Positions 1 through 6,507 of a stretch of DNA of 6,858 nucleotides are shown here, piece by piece (position 1 is the first letter of the stretch; the number at the start of each line of letters is the position of its first letter). Source of the stretch: Tardiphaga sp. (lineage in GTDB: Bacteria > Pseudomonadota > Alphaproteobacteria > Rhizobiales > Xanthobacteraceae). A program made the translations under genes and the position numbers. The notes under the pieces were generated by a model. The model had not been told where the DNA came from and did not search any database. It saw only the letters and a program-made list of their open reading frames with translations. Where the stretch lies: contig JAQGJF010000114.1 of assembly GCA_028290765.1 (NCBI GenBank), positions 1 to 6,858 of the forward strand, written 5' to 3'.

Positions 1-814
1 GCACGAACGAATAATCATTGCCGGCGAGAAGATCGCGCTGCTGCAGCATCATCGCGAAGATCGTCGGTACGCCCGAGACCACCGTGGTCCGGTAGCGGTT
101 GATGGCCTCGATATAGCGCCGCGCGTCGAACTTGCGCATCAGCACCACGGTCGACCCGCCGACCAGCACGCACTTGATCGAGTTCATCGCGTGCTTGTGA
201 TACAACGGCGCGGCAACGATCATGCGGTCGGACGGCGCGAAATCGCGGTCGCGCGAGATGGTTTCGGCGACCCAGCTATGGGCGCGGTGGGACAATTCCA
301 CGCCCTTCGGACGGCCGGTCGATCCCGACGTATAGGGCTGGAACGCCACCGAATCGTACCCGGGAACGAACGGCGTGAACGGGCCGGGATTTTTGAAGGC
401 CGCCAGTCCCGTCGCGCCGTCGGAATCGATATCGACCGTGGCGATGCCATCCGGCAGATTGGCGCGCAGGCTCGCTTCGCAGAACACCAGCCGGACGTCC
501 GAATCCTGGATGATCCAGTTGACGGTGTCCTTGAGCAGCAGGACGCCGATCGAGACCGGCACCACGCCGGCGCGCATCGCGCCGTAGAAAATCTCGAGGA
601 ATTCGACCCGGTTCGAACACAGCAGGCCGATCCGCTCGCCGGGCTTGAAACCGCGCTCGACGAGGCCGCGCGCGACGGCGTCGCAGGACGCGTGATAGGT
701 CGGGTAATCGATCTCGCGCGGACGTTCGGGATCCCACAGATCGATCACGGCGGGACGGGCGTCGTGCCGATATTCGATGCCGAGGCAGCCGAGATTCTTT
801 ATCGCACCGGTCAT
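1..814 (-). CDS. Acyl-CoA synthetase (AMP-forming), N-terminal part, runs off left edge
   Basis: Class I adenylate-forming enzyme that would activate a carboxylic acid with ATP to an acyl-AMP and then transfer it to CoA in the cytoplasm. 271 codons are visible; the family is usually about 500-560 residues, so the C-terminal half lies outside the window. Reading from the ATG at 814, the phosphate-binding core motif YTSGSTGRPKG is at residues 161-171, followed by the APLYHKHAMN stretch (about 201-210) where the family's A4 aromatic/histidine motif sits, and SGVPTIFAMM (about 247-256). The N-terminal region (GLLCSNRVEFLEIFYGAMRAG) is typical. The start overlaps the stop of the upstream oxidoreductase by 4 nt (ATGA, 811-814), implying one transcript and coupled translation; an AGGTGA lies about 10 nt upstream. 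The acid substrate (fatty, aromatic or alicyclic) cannot be decided because the acceptor-pocket residues are mostly in the missing part. Family assignment is secure. Confidence 0.93.
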   Translation of the reverse strand, partial: MTGAIKNLGCLGIEYRHDARPAVIDLWDPERPREIDYPTYHASCDAVARGLVERGFKPGERIGLLCSNRVEFLEIFYGAMRAGVVPVSIGVLLLKDTVNWIIQDSDVRLVFCEASLRANLPDGIATVDIDSDGATGLAAFKNPGPFTPFVPGYDSVAFQPYTSGSTGRPKGVELSHRAHSWVAETISRDRDFAPSDRMIVAAPLYHKHAMNSIKCVLVGGSTVVLMRKFDARRYIEAINRYRTTVVSGVPTIFAMMLQQRDLLAGNDYSFV

Positions 815-1812
815 AGCTTGATGATCACCTTTCCGAAGATCCTGCGATCTTCCAGCAGCCGGACGCCGTCCGCGGCCTGCTCCAGCGGGAAGACGGATTC
901 GACCACCGGCCTGAGCCGGCCGGTCGCCACATGGTCAAGGCAGGCGACGATGTCCGCGGGCACATAGGCGCGCGACCCGATGATTTCGGTTTCGCGATGC
1001 CACAGGAATCGGACGTCGATCTCGCAATTATGGCCCGCGGTCGATCCGCAGGTCAGGATGCGTCCGCCCACCGCCATGCAACGCTGGGTCTGGATCCAGG
1101 TGTCGCCGCCGGTGAAATTGATGGCGACATCGACGCCCTTCTTGCCGCTCGCCGCCCAGACCGCCTTGGAAAATTCGGGCGTCTCGATGTAGTTGATGAT
1201 GTGGTCGGCGCCGAGCTCGGTAAGCTTGCGGCCCTTTTCTTCGCTGCTGGTGCAGGCGAAGACTTCCGCGCCCGCCATCTTGGCGAATTGCACGCAGGAG
1301 ACGCCGACGCCGCCGCTAGCGCCGAGGATCAGGACCTTTTCGCCGGCCTTGATATGACCGCGCGTGAACAGCATGCGATGCGACGTGCCATAGGCAATCG
1401 GCAGCGCGGCGGCGGCATCGAAATCAACGCCGTCGGGAATTTCGATCAGCTGCCGCTTGTCCACCGCGATGAATTCGCAAAGCCCGCCATTACCGTGTTC
1501 GCCGAGCACGCCGCCTTCCGGGAACCGTGGAAACAGCACCACGCGCTTGCCGACCCAGTCGGCCGGGACATTTTGTCCCACCTCGCGCACGATGCCGGCG
1601 ACATCGCCACCGGGAATCCGCGGCATCGTCGTGTGCAGATCGGGCATGCCGTGCATCACGAAGACGTCCATATAGTTCAGGCCGCAGGACCTGACTTCGA
1701 CGAGCGCCTGATCGTCGGTCACCACCGGCATCGGCCAGCGATCGAGTTTCAATTGCTCGATGCCGCCGTGTTTTTGCAGTGCGATCACTCGCATCGTCGA
1801 TGTGGTGCTCAT
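811..1812 (-). CDS. Zinc-independent MDR oxidoreductase (quinone-oxidoreductase-like)
   Basis: Medium-chain dehydrogenase/reductase of about 333 residues, cytoplasmic, expected to use NAD(P)H on a quinone, enone or enoyl-type substrate. Counting from the ATG at 1812: a GroES-like N-terminal domain to about residue 125, then a Rossmann fold with the dinucleotide motif GASGGVG at 164-170. At the position where zinc alcohol dehydrogenases have their first catalytic-zinc cysteine (GxCxxD) it reads GLNYMD (44-49), and the GHE motif is replaced by GGD (68-70). The four-cysteine structural zinc lobe is absent. Automated pipelines may still name it 'zinc-binding dehydrogenase'. Start choice is uncertain: the frame is open to a GTG at 1872, and ATGs exist at 1827, 1812 and 1794. 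The family normally begins at MRVIALQKHG (ATG 1794), but that ATG has no Shine-Dalgarno; 1812 has a GGGATGG about 11 nt upstream. First gene of the minus-strand unit; its stop overlaps the acyl-CoA synthetase start. The substrate is unknown. Confidence 0.9.
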   Translation of the reverse strand: MSTTSTMRVIALQKHGGIEQLKLDRWPMPVVTDDQALVEVRSCGLNYMDVFVMHGMPDLHTTMPRIPGGDVAGIVREVGQNVPADWVGKRVVLFPRFPEGGVLGEHGNGGLCEFIAVDKRQLIEIPDGVDFDAAAALPIAYGTSHRMLFTRGHIKAGEKVLILGASGGVGVSCVQFAKMAGAEVFACTSSEEKGRKLTELGADHIINYIETPEFSKAVWAASGKKGVDVAINFTGGDTWIQTQRCMAVGGRILTCGSTAGHNCEIDVRFLWHRETEIIGSRAYVPADIVACLDHVATGRLRPVVESVFPLEQAADGVRLLEDRRIFGKVIIKL

Positions 1813-1880
1813 TCGATTCAACGCCATCCCGCTTTGAAAACCGATGGCCGATCGATAGAGAGACGCGCGCACGCAGACAA

Positions 1881-1903
1881 ATCAATAAATGCTCTCGATT
1901 GAT
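1881..1903. promoter_or_regulatory. Possible operator: ATCAAT-N11-ATTGAT inverted repeat
   Basis: Perfect 6-bp inverted arms (1881-1886 and 1898-1903) separated by 11 nt, in the AT-rich part of the divergent intergenic region, about 70-90 nt upstream of the chosen oxidoreductase start. Spaced dyads of this size are used by LysR-type and other dimeric regulators. No regulator gene is in the window, and a 6-bp dyad can occur by chance, so this is only a candidate. Confidence 0.2.
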
Positions 1904-2217
1904 CTGCATCAGCGATATATGGCGGCGACGCGGCTTCGACTTGCACGCTCGACTGCGCCGCGAACCGGTCCGGCTGATTTAGATGCACAAGGCACAAGGA
2001 CTGTGCGGCGTTTGCTGCAAAAGTTCGCAAGCGGCGAGCGTGCGCTGCGATCTATCACCGAATGGACATAATCCAGCGGATTTAGTTATTTGCGATGATG
2101 AACCTCCCCACCTAGGCTTTGGCGTCTCGATTACCGCATCCTCGGCATTATGTCGGCCATTGCTCGCTCGAGGGCACGCCGGCCACATGCCTCACGTAGC
2201 ACTCGTAACCGCTGGCT

Positions 2218-2223
2218 GGAGAA
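2218..2223 (+). promoter_or_regulatory. Ribosome binding site deciding the binding-protein start
   Basis: GGAGAA followed by a 5-nt spacer to the ATG at 2229. This fixes the start at the methionine 17 residues before the twin-arginine motif and argues against the much longer open frame beginning at 1983. Confidence 0.75.
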
Positions 2224-2228
2224 CCTGC

Positions 2229-3302
2229 ATGAACAACCGACGCATTGCGCAACAAGTGGTTCAGGGTTCGAAGCTGACGCGGCGCGACCTGCTGCGAGCC
2301 GGCGTCGGCGCGATGGGAGCCGCCACGCTCGGCATGCCCGGAATCGCGCGGGCGCAGGCCAAGGACATTCCGTTCACGCTGGACTTCCGGATCTACGGTG
2401 GCAACAGCCCGTTCTATTTCGGCGAGGAGAGCGGCATCAACAAGGAGCTGGGCTTCGGCCTGAAGATCGACGGCTCGCCCGGTTCGGGCGAGGCCGTCGG
2501 CAGGGTCGCGTCCGGCAGCCACGCCTTCGGCTTCGCAGATGCGTCGACGCTGGTCGAGTTCACGGCCCGGAATCCGAACGAAGCTCCCAAGATGCTGCTG
2601 GGCATCTTCGACCGGTTTCCGGCCTGCGTGCTCAGTTTCAGCAAGAAGCCGATCGATACGCTGAAGGATCTCGATGGCGCCCGGATCGGGATCGGCGCGG
2701 CATCTGCCGCGACCAAGGTGCTGCCGGCCCTGCTGGAACGCGCCAATATCGATCCGAAGAAAGTCAACTGGACCACGGTCGACGTGAAATTGCGCGACAG
2801 CCTGCTGCTGCGCGGCACCATCGATGGCGTGATTGGCTTCGACTATACCTCGATCTTCAATCTGATCGATGCGGGGGCGAAGATGGAAGATCTTCACTTC
2901 CTGTATTTTTCGGACTTCGGTTTCAGCTTTCCCTCCAACGCGCTGATCGCCAGCCGGGCAATGGTTGAAAAGGAACCCGACCTCTGCCGGCGCGTGACGC
3001 TGGCCACCGCGCGGGCCTGGAAGGCGAGCGTCAAGGATCCCACGGCGACCATCGCCGCCGTGGTCAGGAGAGAGCCGTTGCTGCAGACCAAGGTCGAAGT
3101 CGCGCGGCTGGAATGGGTGCTGAACAAGCATGTGCTGACCGAGAACGTGCGCGCCCATGGCCTCGGGCACCTGGATCCGGCCCGGATGGCCGCCGGCATC
3201 GCCATCATCAAGGAAGGTTTCGGATTGCCTGCGGTGCCGGAGCTTTCGCAATATTACGATAATCGCTTCCTCCCCGACCCGTCCGAACTGAAGCTGGTCT
3301 GA
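2229..3302 (+). CDS. ABC importer substrate-binding protein, NitT/TauT (SsuA/NMT1-like), Tat-exported
   Basis: Periplasmic binding protein of 357 residues that captures the substrate for the ATPase and permease encoded next. Residues 1-44 form a Tat signal: twin arginines in TRRDLLR (17-23), a hydrophobic glycine/alanine-rich segment, and an ARAQA cleavage site with the mature protein likely beginning at K45. The mature part has the NMT1/SsuA layout: SGSHAFGFADAST (95-107), the region that checks for ligand in the first lobe, then the hinge-proximal KDLDGARIGIGAASAATK (146-163), which is the most conserved block of the family. No lipobox cysteine is present, so it should be soluble. A family member of this type may bind nitrate-like anions, sulfonates, pyrimidines, phthalates or other aromatics; sequence alone does not say which. 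Start set by GGAGAA at 2218. First gene of a three-gene operon; the ATPase follows after 4 nt. Confidence 0.92.
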   Translation: MNNRRIAQQVVQGSKLTRRDLLRAGVGAMGAATLGMPGIARAQAKDIPFTLDFRIYGGNSPFYFGEESGINKELGFGLKIDGSPGSGEAVGRVASGSHAFGFADASTLVEFTARNPNEAPKMLLGIFDRFPACVLSFSKKPIDTLKDLDGARIGIGAASAATKVLPALLERANIDPKKVNWTTVDVKLRDSLLLRGTIDGVIGFDYTSIFNLIDAGAKMEDLHFLYFSDFGFSFPSNALIASRAMVEKEPDLCRRVTLATARAWKASVKDPTATIAAVVRREPLLQTKVEVARLEWVLNKHVLTENVRAHGLGHLDPARMAAGIAIIKEGFGLPAVPELSQYYDNRFLPDPSELKLV

Positions 3303-3306
3303 AACC

Positions 3307-4179
3307 ATGCAGCTGTCCGAAGCGTCCGCGAAGCTGCATTATCCCCTGCCTGGAACCGCGATGCCTGAATTTGTCAGCCTTCAGGACGTATCGCTGAAAT
3401 ACGACGTCTCCGAGAGCACGCTTGCGCTCAGCGGGACCACGATGTCGATCAAGCGCGGACAATTTGCCGCAGTGGTCGGCCCTTCGGGGTGCGGCAAATC
3501 TTCCTTGATGAAGCTGGTCACCGGCCTCAAGCGCGCCACCGGCGGCACTGTTTCTGTCGCCGGCAAGACCGTGAACGGCCCGTTGAAGATCGTCGGCATG
3601 GCGTTCCAGAATCCGACGCTGTTGCCGTGGCGACGGCTGCTGTCCAACCTGATGCTGCCATTGGAGATCGTTCAGCCGCATCGCGGGCGACTGCGGGCGC
3701 ATCGCGACGAATACCTTGAAAAGGCGCGCGACCTGCTGTGCACCGTCGGCCTCGAGGAGTTCGAGGATCGTTATCCCTGGATGCTGTCCGGCGGCATGCA
3801 GCAGCGCGCCAATCTGTGCCGGTCGCTGATCCATGAACCTGAGCTATTGATGCTCGACGAGCCGTTCGGCGCGCTGGACGCCTTCACGCGCGAGGAATTG
3901 TGGGGCGTGCTGCAATCGATCTGGATGACGAAGAAATTCACCACCATCCTGGTGACGCACGATCTTCGCGAGGCGGCATATCTGGCCGACGTCATCTTCG
4001 TCATGAGCGCACGGCCGGGCCGGGTGATTGCGACGCATCAGGTCGACCTGCCGCGGCCGCGTACCATCGAAACCACGTTCGACCCGCATTTCATCGACAT
4101 CGTTCACAAGATCCGCAACGAGATCGCGCAGATTCGCAGCGAGGGAAAAGCTGCCGCCCGAACCTTGAAGGCTGTCTGA
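3307..4179 (+). CDS. ABC importer ATP-binding protein, NitT/TauT type
   Basis: Cytoplasmic ATPase that powers the adjacent importer, 290 residues. All nucleotide-binding motifs are present: Walker A GPSGCGKS (58-65), Q-loop glutamine 101 in AFQNPTLLPWR, signature LSGGMQQR (160-167), Walker B LLMLDEP (180-186) with catalytic E185, D-loop ALD (189-191) and H-loop histidine 218 in LVTHDLREA. LSGGM in place of LSGGQ is normal for the SsuB/TauB/NrtD group, as is the LLPW after the Q-loop. The ATG at 3307 lies 4 nt after the binding-protein stop but lacks an obvious Shine-Dalgarno. An alternative ATG at 3361 (MPEFVSLQDVSLKYD) has TGGA shortly upstream and gives the more usual N-terminus, 18 residues shorter. 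Ends 1 nt before the permease start. Confidence 0.94.
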   Translation: MQLSEASAKLHYPLPGTAMPEFVSLQDVSLKYDVSESTLALSGTTMSIKRGQFAAVVGPSGCGKSSLMKLVTGLKRATGGTVSVAGKTVNGPLKIVGMAFQNPTLLPWRRLLSNLMLPLEIVQPHRGRLRAHRDEYLEKARDLLCTVGLEEFEDRYPWMLSGGMQQRANLCRSLIHEPELLMLDEPFGALDAFTREELWGVLQSIWMTKKFTTILVTHDLREAAYLADVIFVMSARPGRVIATHQVDLPRPRTIETTFDPHFIDIVHKIRNEIAQIRSEGKAAARTLKAV

Positions 4180-4180
4180 A

Positions 4181-4972
4181 ATGACATCGACCAATCGTCG
4201 CCGCCTGGAGACGGCCATTCCCTGGATCGTGATCGGCGGCCTGCTGCTGACCTGGCAGATCGCCGTCGTGGCGCTGGATATCAAGCCGTTCGTGCTGCCG
4301 GCGCCAACCGCGATCTTCGCAGCCTTCGTCGAAAATCGCGTTCCGATCATGCAGCATGCGCTGTTCACGCTGAGCAGCACCATGACCGGCTTCGGCCTTG
4401 GAGTCGGATTCGGCATGGTGCTCGGGGTGATCATCGGATCGTCGCGGCTGGTCTATGTCGGGCTCTATCCGGTGCTGATCGGGTTCAATTCGATCCCCAA
4501 GGTGGCGATCGTGCCCCTGCTCGTGCTCTGGCTCGGCATCGGCCAGCCCACGGCGATCGCGACGGCGTTCCTGCTGAGCTTCTTTCCGATTGCGGTCAAC
4601 ATCGCCACTGGCCTCGCGACCGTCGAGCCGGAACTGGAAGACGTGCTGCTGTCGCTCGGCGCCAGCAAGGCCGACCTGCTGTTCAAGGTCGGGCTGCCGC
4701 GCGCGATGCCGTATTTCTTTGCGTCGCTCAAGGTCTCGATCACGCTGGCCTTCATCGGCGCCGTGATCGCCGAAACCATCGCCTCGAATGACGGGATCGG
4801 CTACCTGATGCTGCAGGCATCGTCCCAGTTCCGGATTCCCCTGATGTTCGCCGGTGTCTTCGTCATCGCGATCATGGGCATCGTGACCTATCTGATCTTC
4901 GCCTTCATCGAGCGGCGCATGACCGGATGGGCCACGCGAGGCCGCAACATCCAGGTCGCGTCGGGGGGATAG
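4181..4972 (+). CDS. ABC importer permease, NitT/TauT (SsuC/TauC-like)
   Basis: Inner-membrane permease of 263 residues that forms the transport channel, presumably as a homodimer since only one permease is encoded. Six hydrophobic segments can be seen at roughly 13-32, 62-86, 91-118, 125-147, 183-202 and 219-243. The cytoplasmic EAA loop that contacts the ATPase is at about 149-173 (EPELEDVLLSLGASKADLLFKVGLP region, with the conserved G160 and the LP ending). The SIPKVAIVPLLVLWLG stretch (104-119) is characteristic of the BPD_transp_1 NitT/TauT class. The ATG follows the ATPase stop by 1 nt, with GAAGG 9 nt upstream. Last gene of the operon; a structured repeat begins 46 nt after the stop. 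No truncation. Confidence 0.95.
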   Translation: MTSTNRRRLETAIPWIVIGGLLLTWQIAVVALDIKPFVLPAPTAIFAAFVENRVPIMQHALFTLSSTMTGFGLGVGFGMVLGVIIGSSRLVYVGLYPVLIGFNSIPKVAIVPLLVLWLGIGQPTAIATAFLLSFFPIAVNIATGLATVEPELEDVLLSLGASKADLLFKVGLPRAMPYFFASLKVSITLAFIGAVIAETIASNDGIGYLMLQASSQFRIPLMFAGVFVIAIMGIVTYLIFAFIERRMTGWATRGRNIQVASGG

Positions 4973-5018
4973 AGCGGGCTGCTTGCGGCGCTTGCTATTT
5001 GAAGGGTGACGGTGTGCG

Positions 5019-5175
5019 ATCCCTCCCCCTTGTGGGGGCCGATCGAGCTTTGCTCGATCGTGGTCGGCCGAGCGAAGCGGAGGCCGGGGTGGGGGTCGCC
5101 ACAAGCGATCCCGCCGTTGTTTACCCCCACCCGACTGGCCTTCGGCCAGCCACCCTCCCCACAAGGGGGAGGGAT
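5019..5175. repeat. 157-bp structured palindromic element between convergent operons
   Basis: Perfect 19-nt inverted arms, ATCCCTCCCCCTTGTGGGG at 5019-5037 and its exact complement at 5157-5175, enclose 119 nt that contain further pairing: GATCGAGC-TTT-GCTCGATC (5041-5059), CTGGCC-TTC-GGCCAG (5135-5149), and a 10-bp pair GGGTGGGGGT (5087-5096) with ACCCCCACCC (5123-5132). Together they could fold into a multi-branched RNA or cruciform. The make-up resembles interspersed intergenic palindromes I associate with Bradyrhizobium and Rhodopseudomonas genomes; that is recollection, not a search. It lies between the ends of the importer operon and the molybdenum hydroxylase operon, so it may stop transcription from both sides, although there is no clean U-tract as in a standard intrinsic terminator. 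Open frames crossing it are judged spurious. Confidence 0.85.
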
Positions 5176-5206
5176 AAGAAAGGGATGCCGCGGCGCCGCT
5201 CTCTGT

Positions 5207-5683
5207 CTACGCCACACTCTCCCGGATTTCCCTCGCCGCCGATTCAATTGCCGCAATGATGCCGGCAGAGCCGGAGCACCGGCAGATCTGACCGCTCAGC
5301 TGGCTCCGTATCACGCTCTCGCTGGGGTCGGGATGGCGGGCGATGATGTCGCGGGCCATCATCAGCATGCCGGGCGTGCAGAAGCCGCATTGCAGCGCGT
5401 GCTTCTGGTGAAAATGCCGCCGGATGACGTCCATCGGTTCGGTCTTTCGGGTGCCCTCGATGGTCTCGATGGCGCGGCCGTCGCACATCACGGCGAGCAC
5501 GACGCAGGAGCGCACCACCATTCCGTCCAGCGACACCGTGCAGGCGCCGCAGGCGCCATGCTCGCAGCCCAGATGGGTGCCGGTCAGATTGCGGCGCTCG
5601 CGCAGGAAATCCGCGAGGCTTTCGCGCGGATTGATCTCCTGTGAAACGGCTTCGCCGTTGATTGTCAGATGCGTGAGGGTCAC
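5207..5683 (-). CDS. Molybdenum hydroxylase small subunit, two [2Fe-2S] clusters (CoxS/XdhA-FeS type)
   Basis: Electron-transfer subunit of 158 residues in a three-subunit xanthine dehydrogenase / aerobic CO dehydrogenase family enzyme; it passes electrons from the Mo-pterin centre to FAD. The N-terminal ferredoxin-like domain carries C40-x4-C45-x2-C48 and C60 (GCEHGACGAC then RSC). The C-terminal helical domain carries C99-x2-C102 (QCGFCTPGM) and C134-x-C136 (ICRC), the usual eight ligands. After the last pair it reads CRCSGSAGI, where most relatives have CRCTGYxxI. Translation starts at GTG 5683: GAGGAA lies 3 nt upstream and the GTGA overlaps the FAD-subunit stop by 4 nt. The frame is open to 5731, but that extension has no family similarity. 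Length is typical. Last gene of the operon as read. Confidence 0.94.
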   Translation of the reverse strand: MTLTHLTINGEAVSQEINPRESLADFLRERRNLTGTHLGCEHGACGACTVSLDGMVVRSCVVLAVMCDGRAIETIEGTRKTEPMDVIRRHFHQKHALQCGFCTPGMLMMARDIIARHPDPSESVIRSQLSGQICRCSGSAGIIAAIESAAREIRESVA

Positions 5684-6507
5684 GGGTTCCTCGCTTCGGT
5701 GATGGCGCGCGACACCGTGGCAATGTGGCACCGCCGCTGATAGGCATCCGCGTCCGGTACGATTTCGGTCAGGTCATCGAGAATGACCGCGCGCAAATCG
5801 CCGGGATCGACGATGCCGTGGTCCTGCGCATATTGGCTGACGCGTGGCAGAATGCGCGCGTGCGACGTGGTGCCCGTCAACGCCACCCGGGCTTCGCCGG
5901 ACGTCTCGACGAACACCGCCATGGAATCCGCAAAGGCGCCGCTCTTGCGGCTGACCTTGGCTGTTCCCCATCGCATCGGCTTGCGGCGCGCGATACGAAA
6001 GCCCACCACGATCTCCGCCGGGGCCAGGCTGGTCTCATAAGCGCCGCGGACGAACGTTTCGGCCTTTTCCCAGCGCGGTCCGTCCGACCCGACGATGCTC
6101 ACCTCGGCATCGAGCGCCATCAGGCACGCCGGCCAGTCTGCCGAAGGATCGGCCAGCGCCATGCTGCCGCCGATCGTGCCGAGGTTGCGGATCGCACGGT
6201 AGGCGATCTTGCCGGCGACCCGCGACATCAGACCCGACGAGGGATCCGGGATCTTGCCGTCCTCTATCATGGCATGGGTGGTCGATGCGCCGATGAAAAC
6301 ATGGCCGCCGTCATCCCTGACCTCGCGAAGGTCCGGCAGGCGTGAGACATCGACGAGCGTGTCGATCATGGTCAGGCGCAGGCCCATCAGGATGAGCAGC
6401 GATTGTCCGCCGCCGATCGGCATGGCTGCGCCCTCGGCGCCAGCAAGCAGTGCAACGGCTTCGGCGACCGTTCCGGGCCGGCTATATTCGAACGCGGCGG
6501 ATTTCAT
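5680..6507 (-). CDS. Molybdenum hydroxylase FAD-binding (medium) subunit, CoxM type
   Basis: FAD subunit of 275 residues that takes electrons from the iron-sulfur subunit and passes them to an external acceptor. The two flavin-binding loops of the family are visible: PIGGGQSLL at 30-38 (usually AGGQSLLP) and TIGGSMALADPSAD at 111-124, which corresponds to the TIGGnxxxxxPxxD loop. N-terminal FEYSRPGTVAEAVALL and C-terminal CO-dehydrogenase flavoprotein-like region (about 175-275) complete the usual layout, and length is near the norm of about 270-290. There is no insertion carrying the extra [4Fe-4S] cluster known in 4-hydroxybenzoyl-CoA reductase, which argues against that enzyme. Start ATG at 6507 overlaps the large-subunit stop (ATGA) and has AGGGGG 7 nt upstream. 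It overlaps the small-subunit start by 4 nt at the other end. Confidence 0.94.
   Translation of the reverse strand: MKSAAFEYSRPGTVAEAVALLAGAEGAAMPIGGGQSLLILMGLRLTMIDTLVDVSRLPDLREVRDDGGHVFIGASTTHAMIEDGKIPDPSSGLMSRVAGKIAYRAIRNLGTIGGSMALADPSADWPACLMALDAEVSIVGSDGPRWEKAETFVRGAYETSLAPAEIVVGFRIARRKPMRWGTAKVSRKSGAFADSMAVFVETSGEARVALTGTTSHARILPRVSQYAQDHGIVDPGDLRAVILDDLTEIVPDADAYQRRCHIATVSRAITEARNP
5687..5692 (-). promoter_or_regulatory. Ribosome binding site for the GTG start of the small subunit
   Basis: On the minus strand this is GAGGAA, with a CCC spacer before the GTG at 5683-5681. It lies inside the 3' end of the FAD-subunit gene and supports the GTG over any upstream codon. Confidence 0.7.

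Larger units (their letters stand above)
1813..2228. other. Divergent intergenic region, about 0.4 kb, no gene recognised
   Basis: This stretch separates the minus-strand oxidoreductase/ligase unit from the plus-strand importer operon, so promoters for both should lie here. Open frames within it (for example an in-frame extension of the binding-protein gene back to 1983) have no signal-peptide or family resemblance and no good ribosome site, so I treat it as non-coding. The AT-richest patches are 1877-1920 (facing the minus unit) and 2060-2100 (facing the plus unit). A TGGACA at 2063-2068 could be a -35 box but has no convincing -10 partner. A spaced 6-bp inverted repeat lies at 1881-1903. 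I could not find a thiamine-pyrophosphate riboswitch signature or any other known leader. Confidence 0.7.

Noticed and set aside
931..1902. 323-codon open frame on the plus strand opposite the oxidoreductase
   Set aside because: Antisense shadow with no family motifs; the minus-strand frame has a full MDR fold signature.
1983..2228. In-frame N-terminal extension of the binding protein to an ATG at 1983
   Set aside because: It would put 82 unrelated residues in front of a good Tat signal peptide, and the ATG at 2229 has a well-placed GGAGAA.
1983..2228. Possible thiamine-pyrophosphate riboswitch upstream of an NMT1-like binding protein
   Set aside because: Family membership prompted the search, but I found none of the conserved CUGAGA or ACCUGA-type blocks.
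2148..3308. 386-codon open frame on the minus strand opposite the binding-protein gene
   Set aside because: It is the antisense shadow of a gene with clear signal peptide and family motifs. Its translation is rich in R, H, G and D without any recognisable domain, as expected from GC-rich codon bias.
4091..5164. 357-codon open frame on the minus strand opposite the permease and running into the repeat
   Set aside because: Low-complexity, charged translation (repeated DRD, HDRD and EHQ runs), antisense to a well-supported permease, and its start lies in the palindromic repeat.
5190..5199. GCGGCGCCGC perfect 10-nt palindrome just after the small-subunit stop
   Set aside because: Short, GC-only palindromes are common in this base composition and there is no U-tract to make it a terminator.
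5006..5644. 212-codon open frame on the plus strand starting in the repeat
   Set aside because: The first part is translation of the palindromic element and the rest is antisense to the iron-sulfur subunit, whose eight cysteine ligands confirm the other strand.
5725..6345. 206-codon open frame on the plus strand opposite the FAD subunit
   Set aside because: Antisense shadow of a gene with both flavin-binding motifs; no recognisable protein features.
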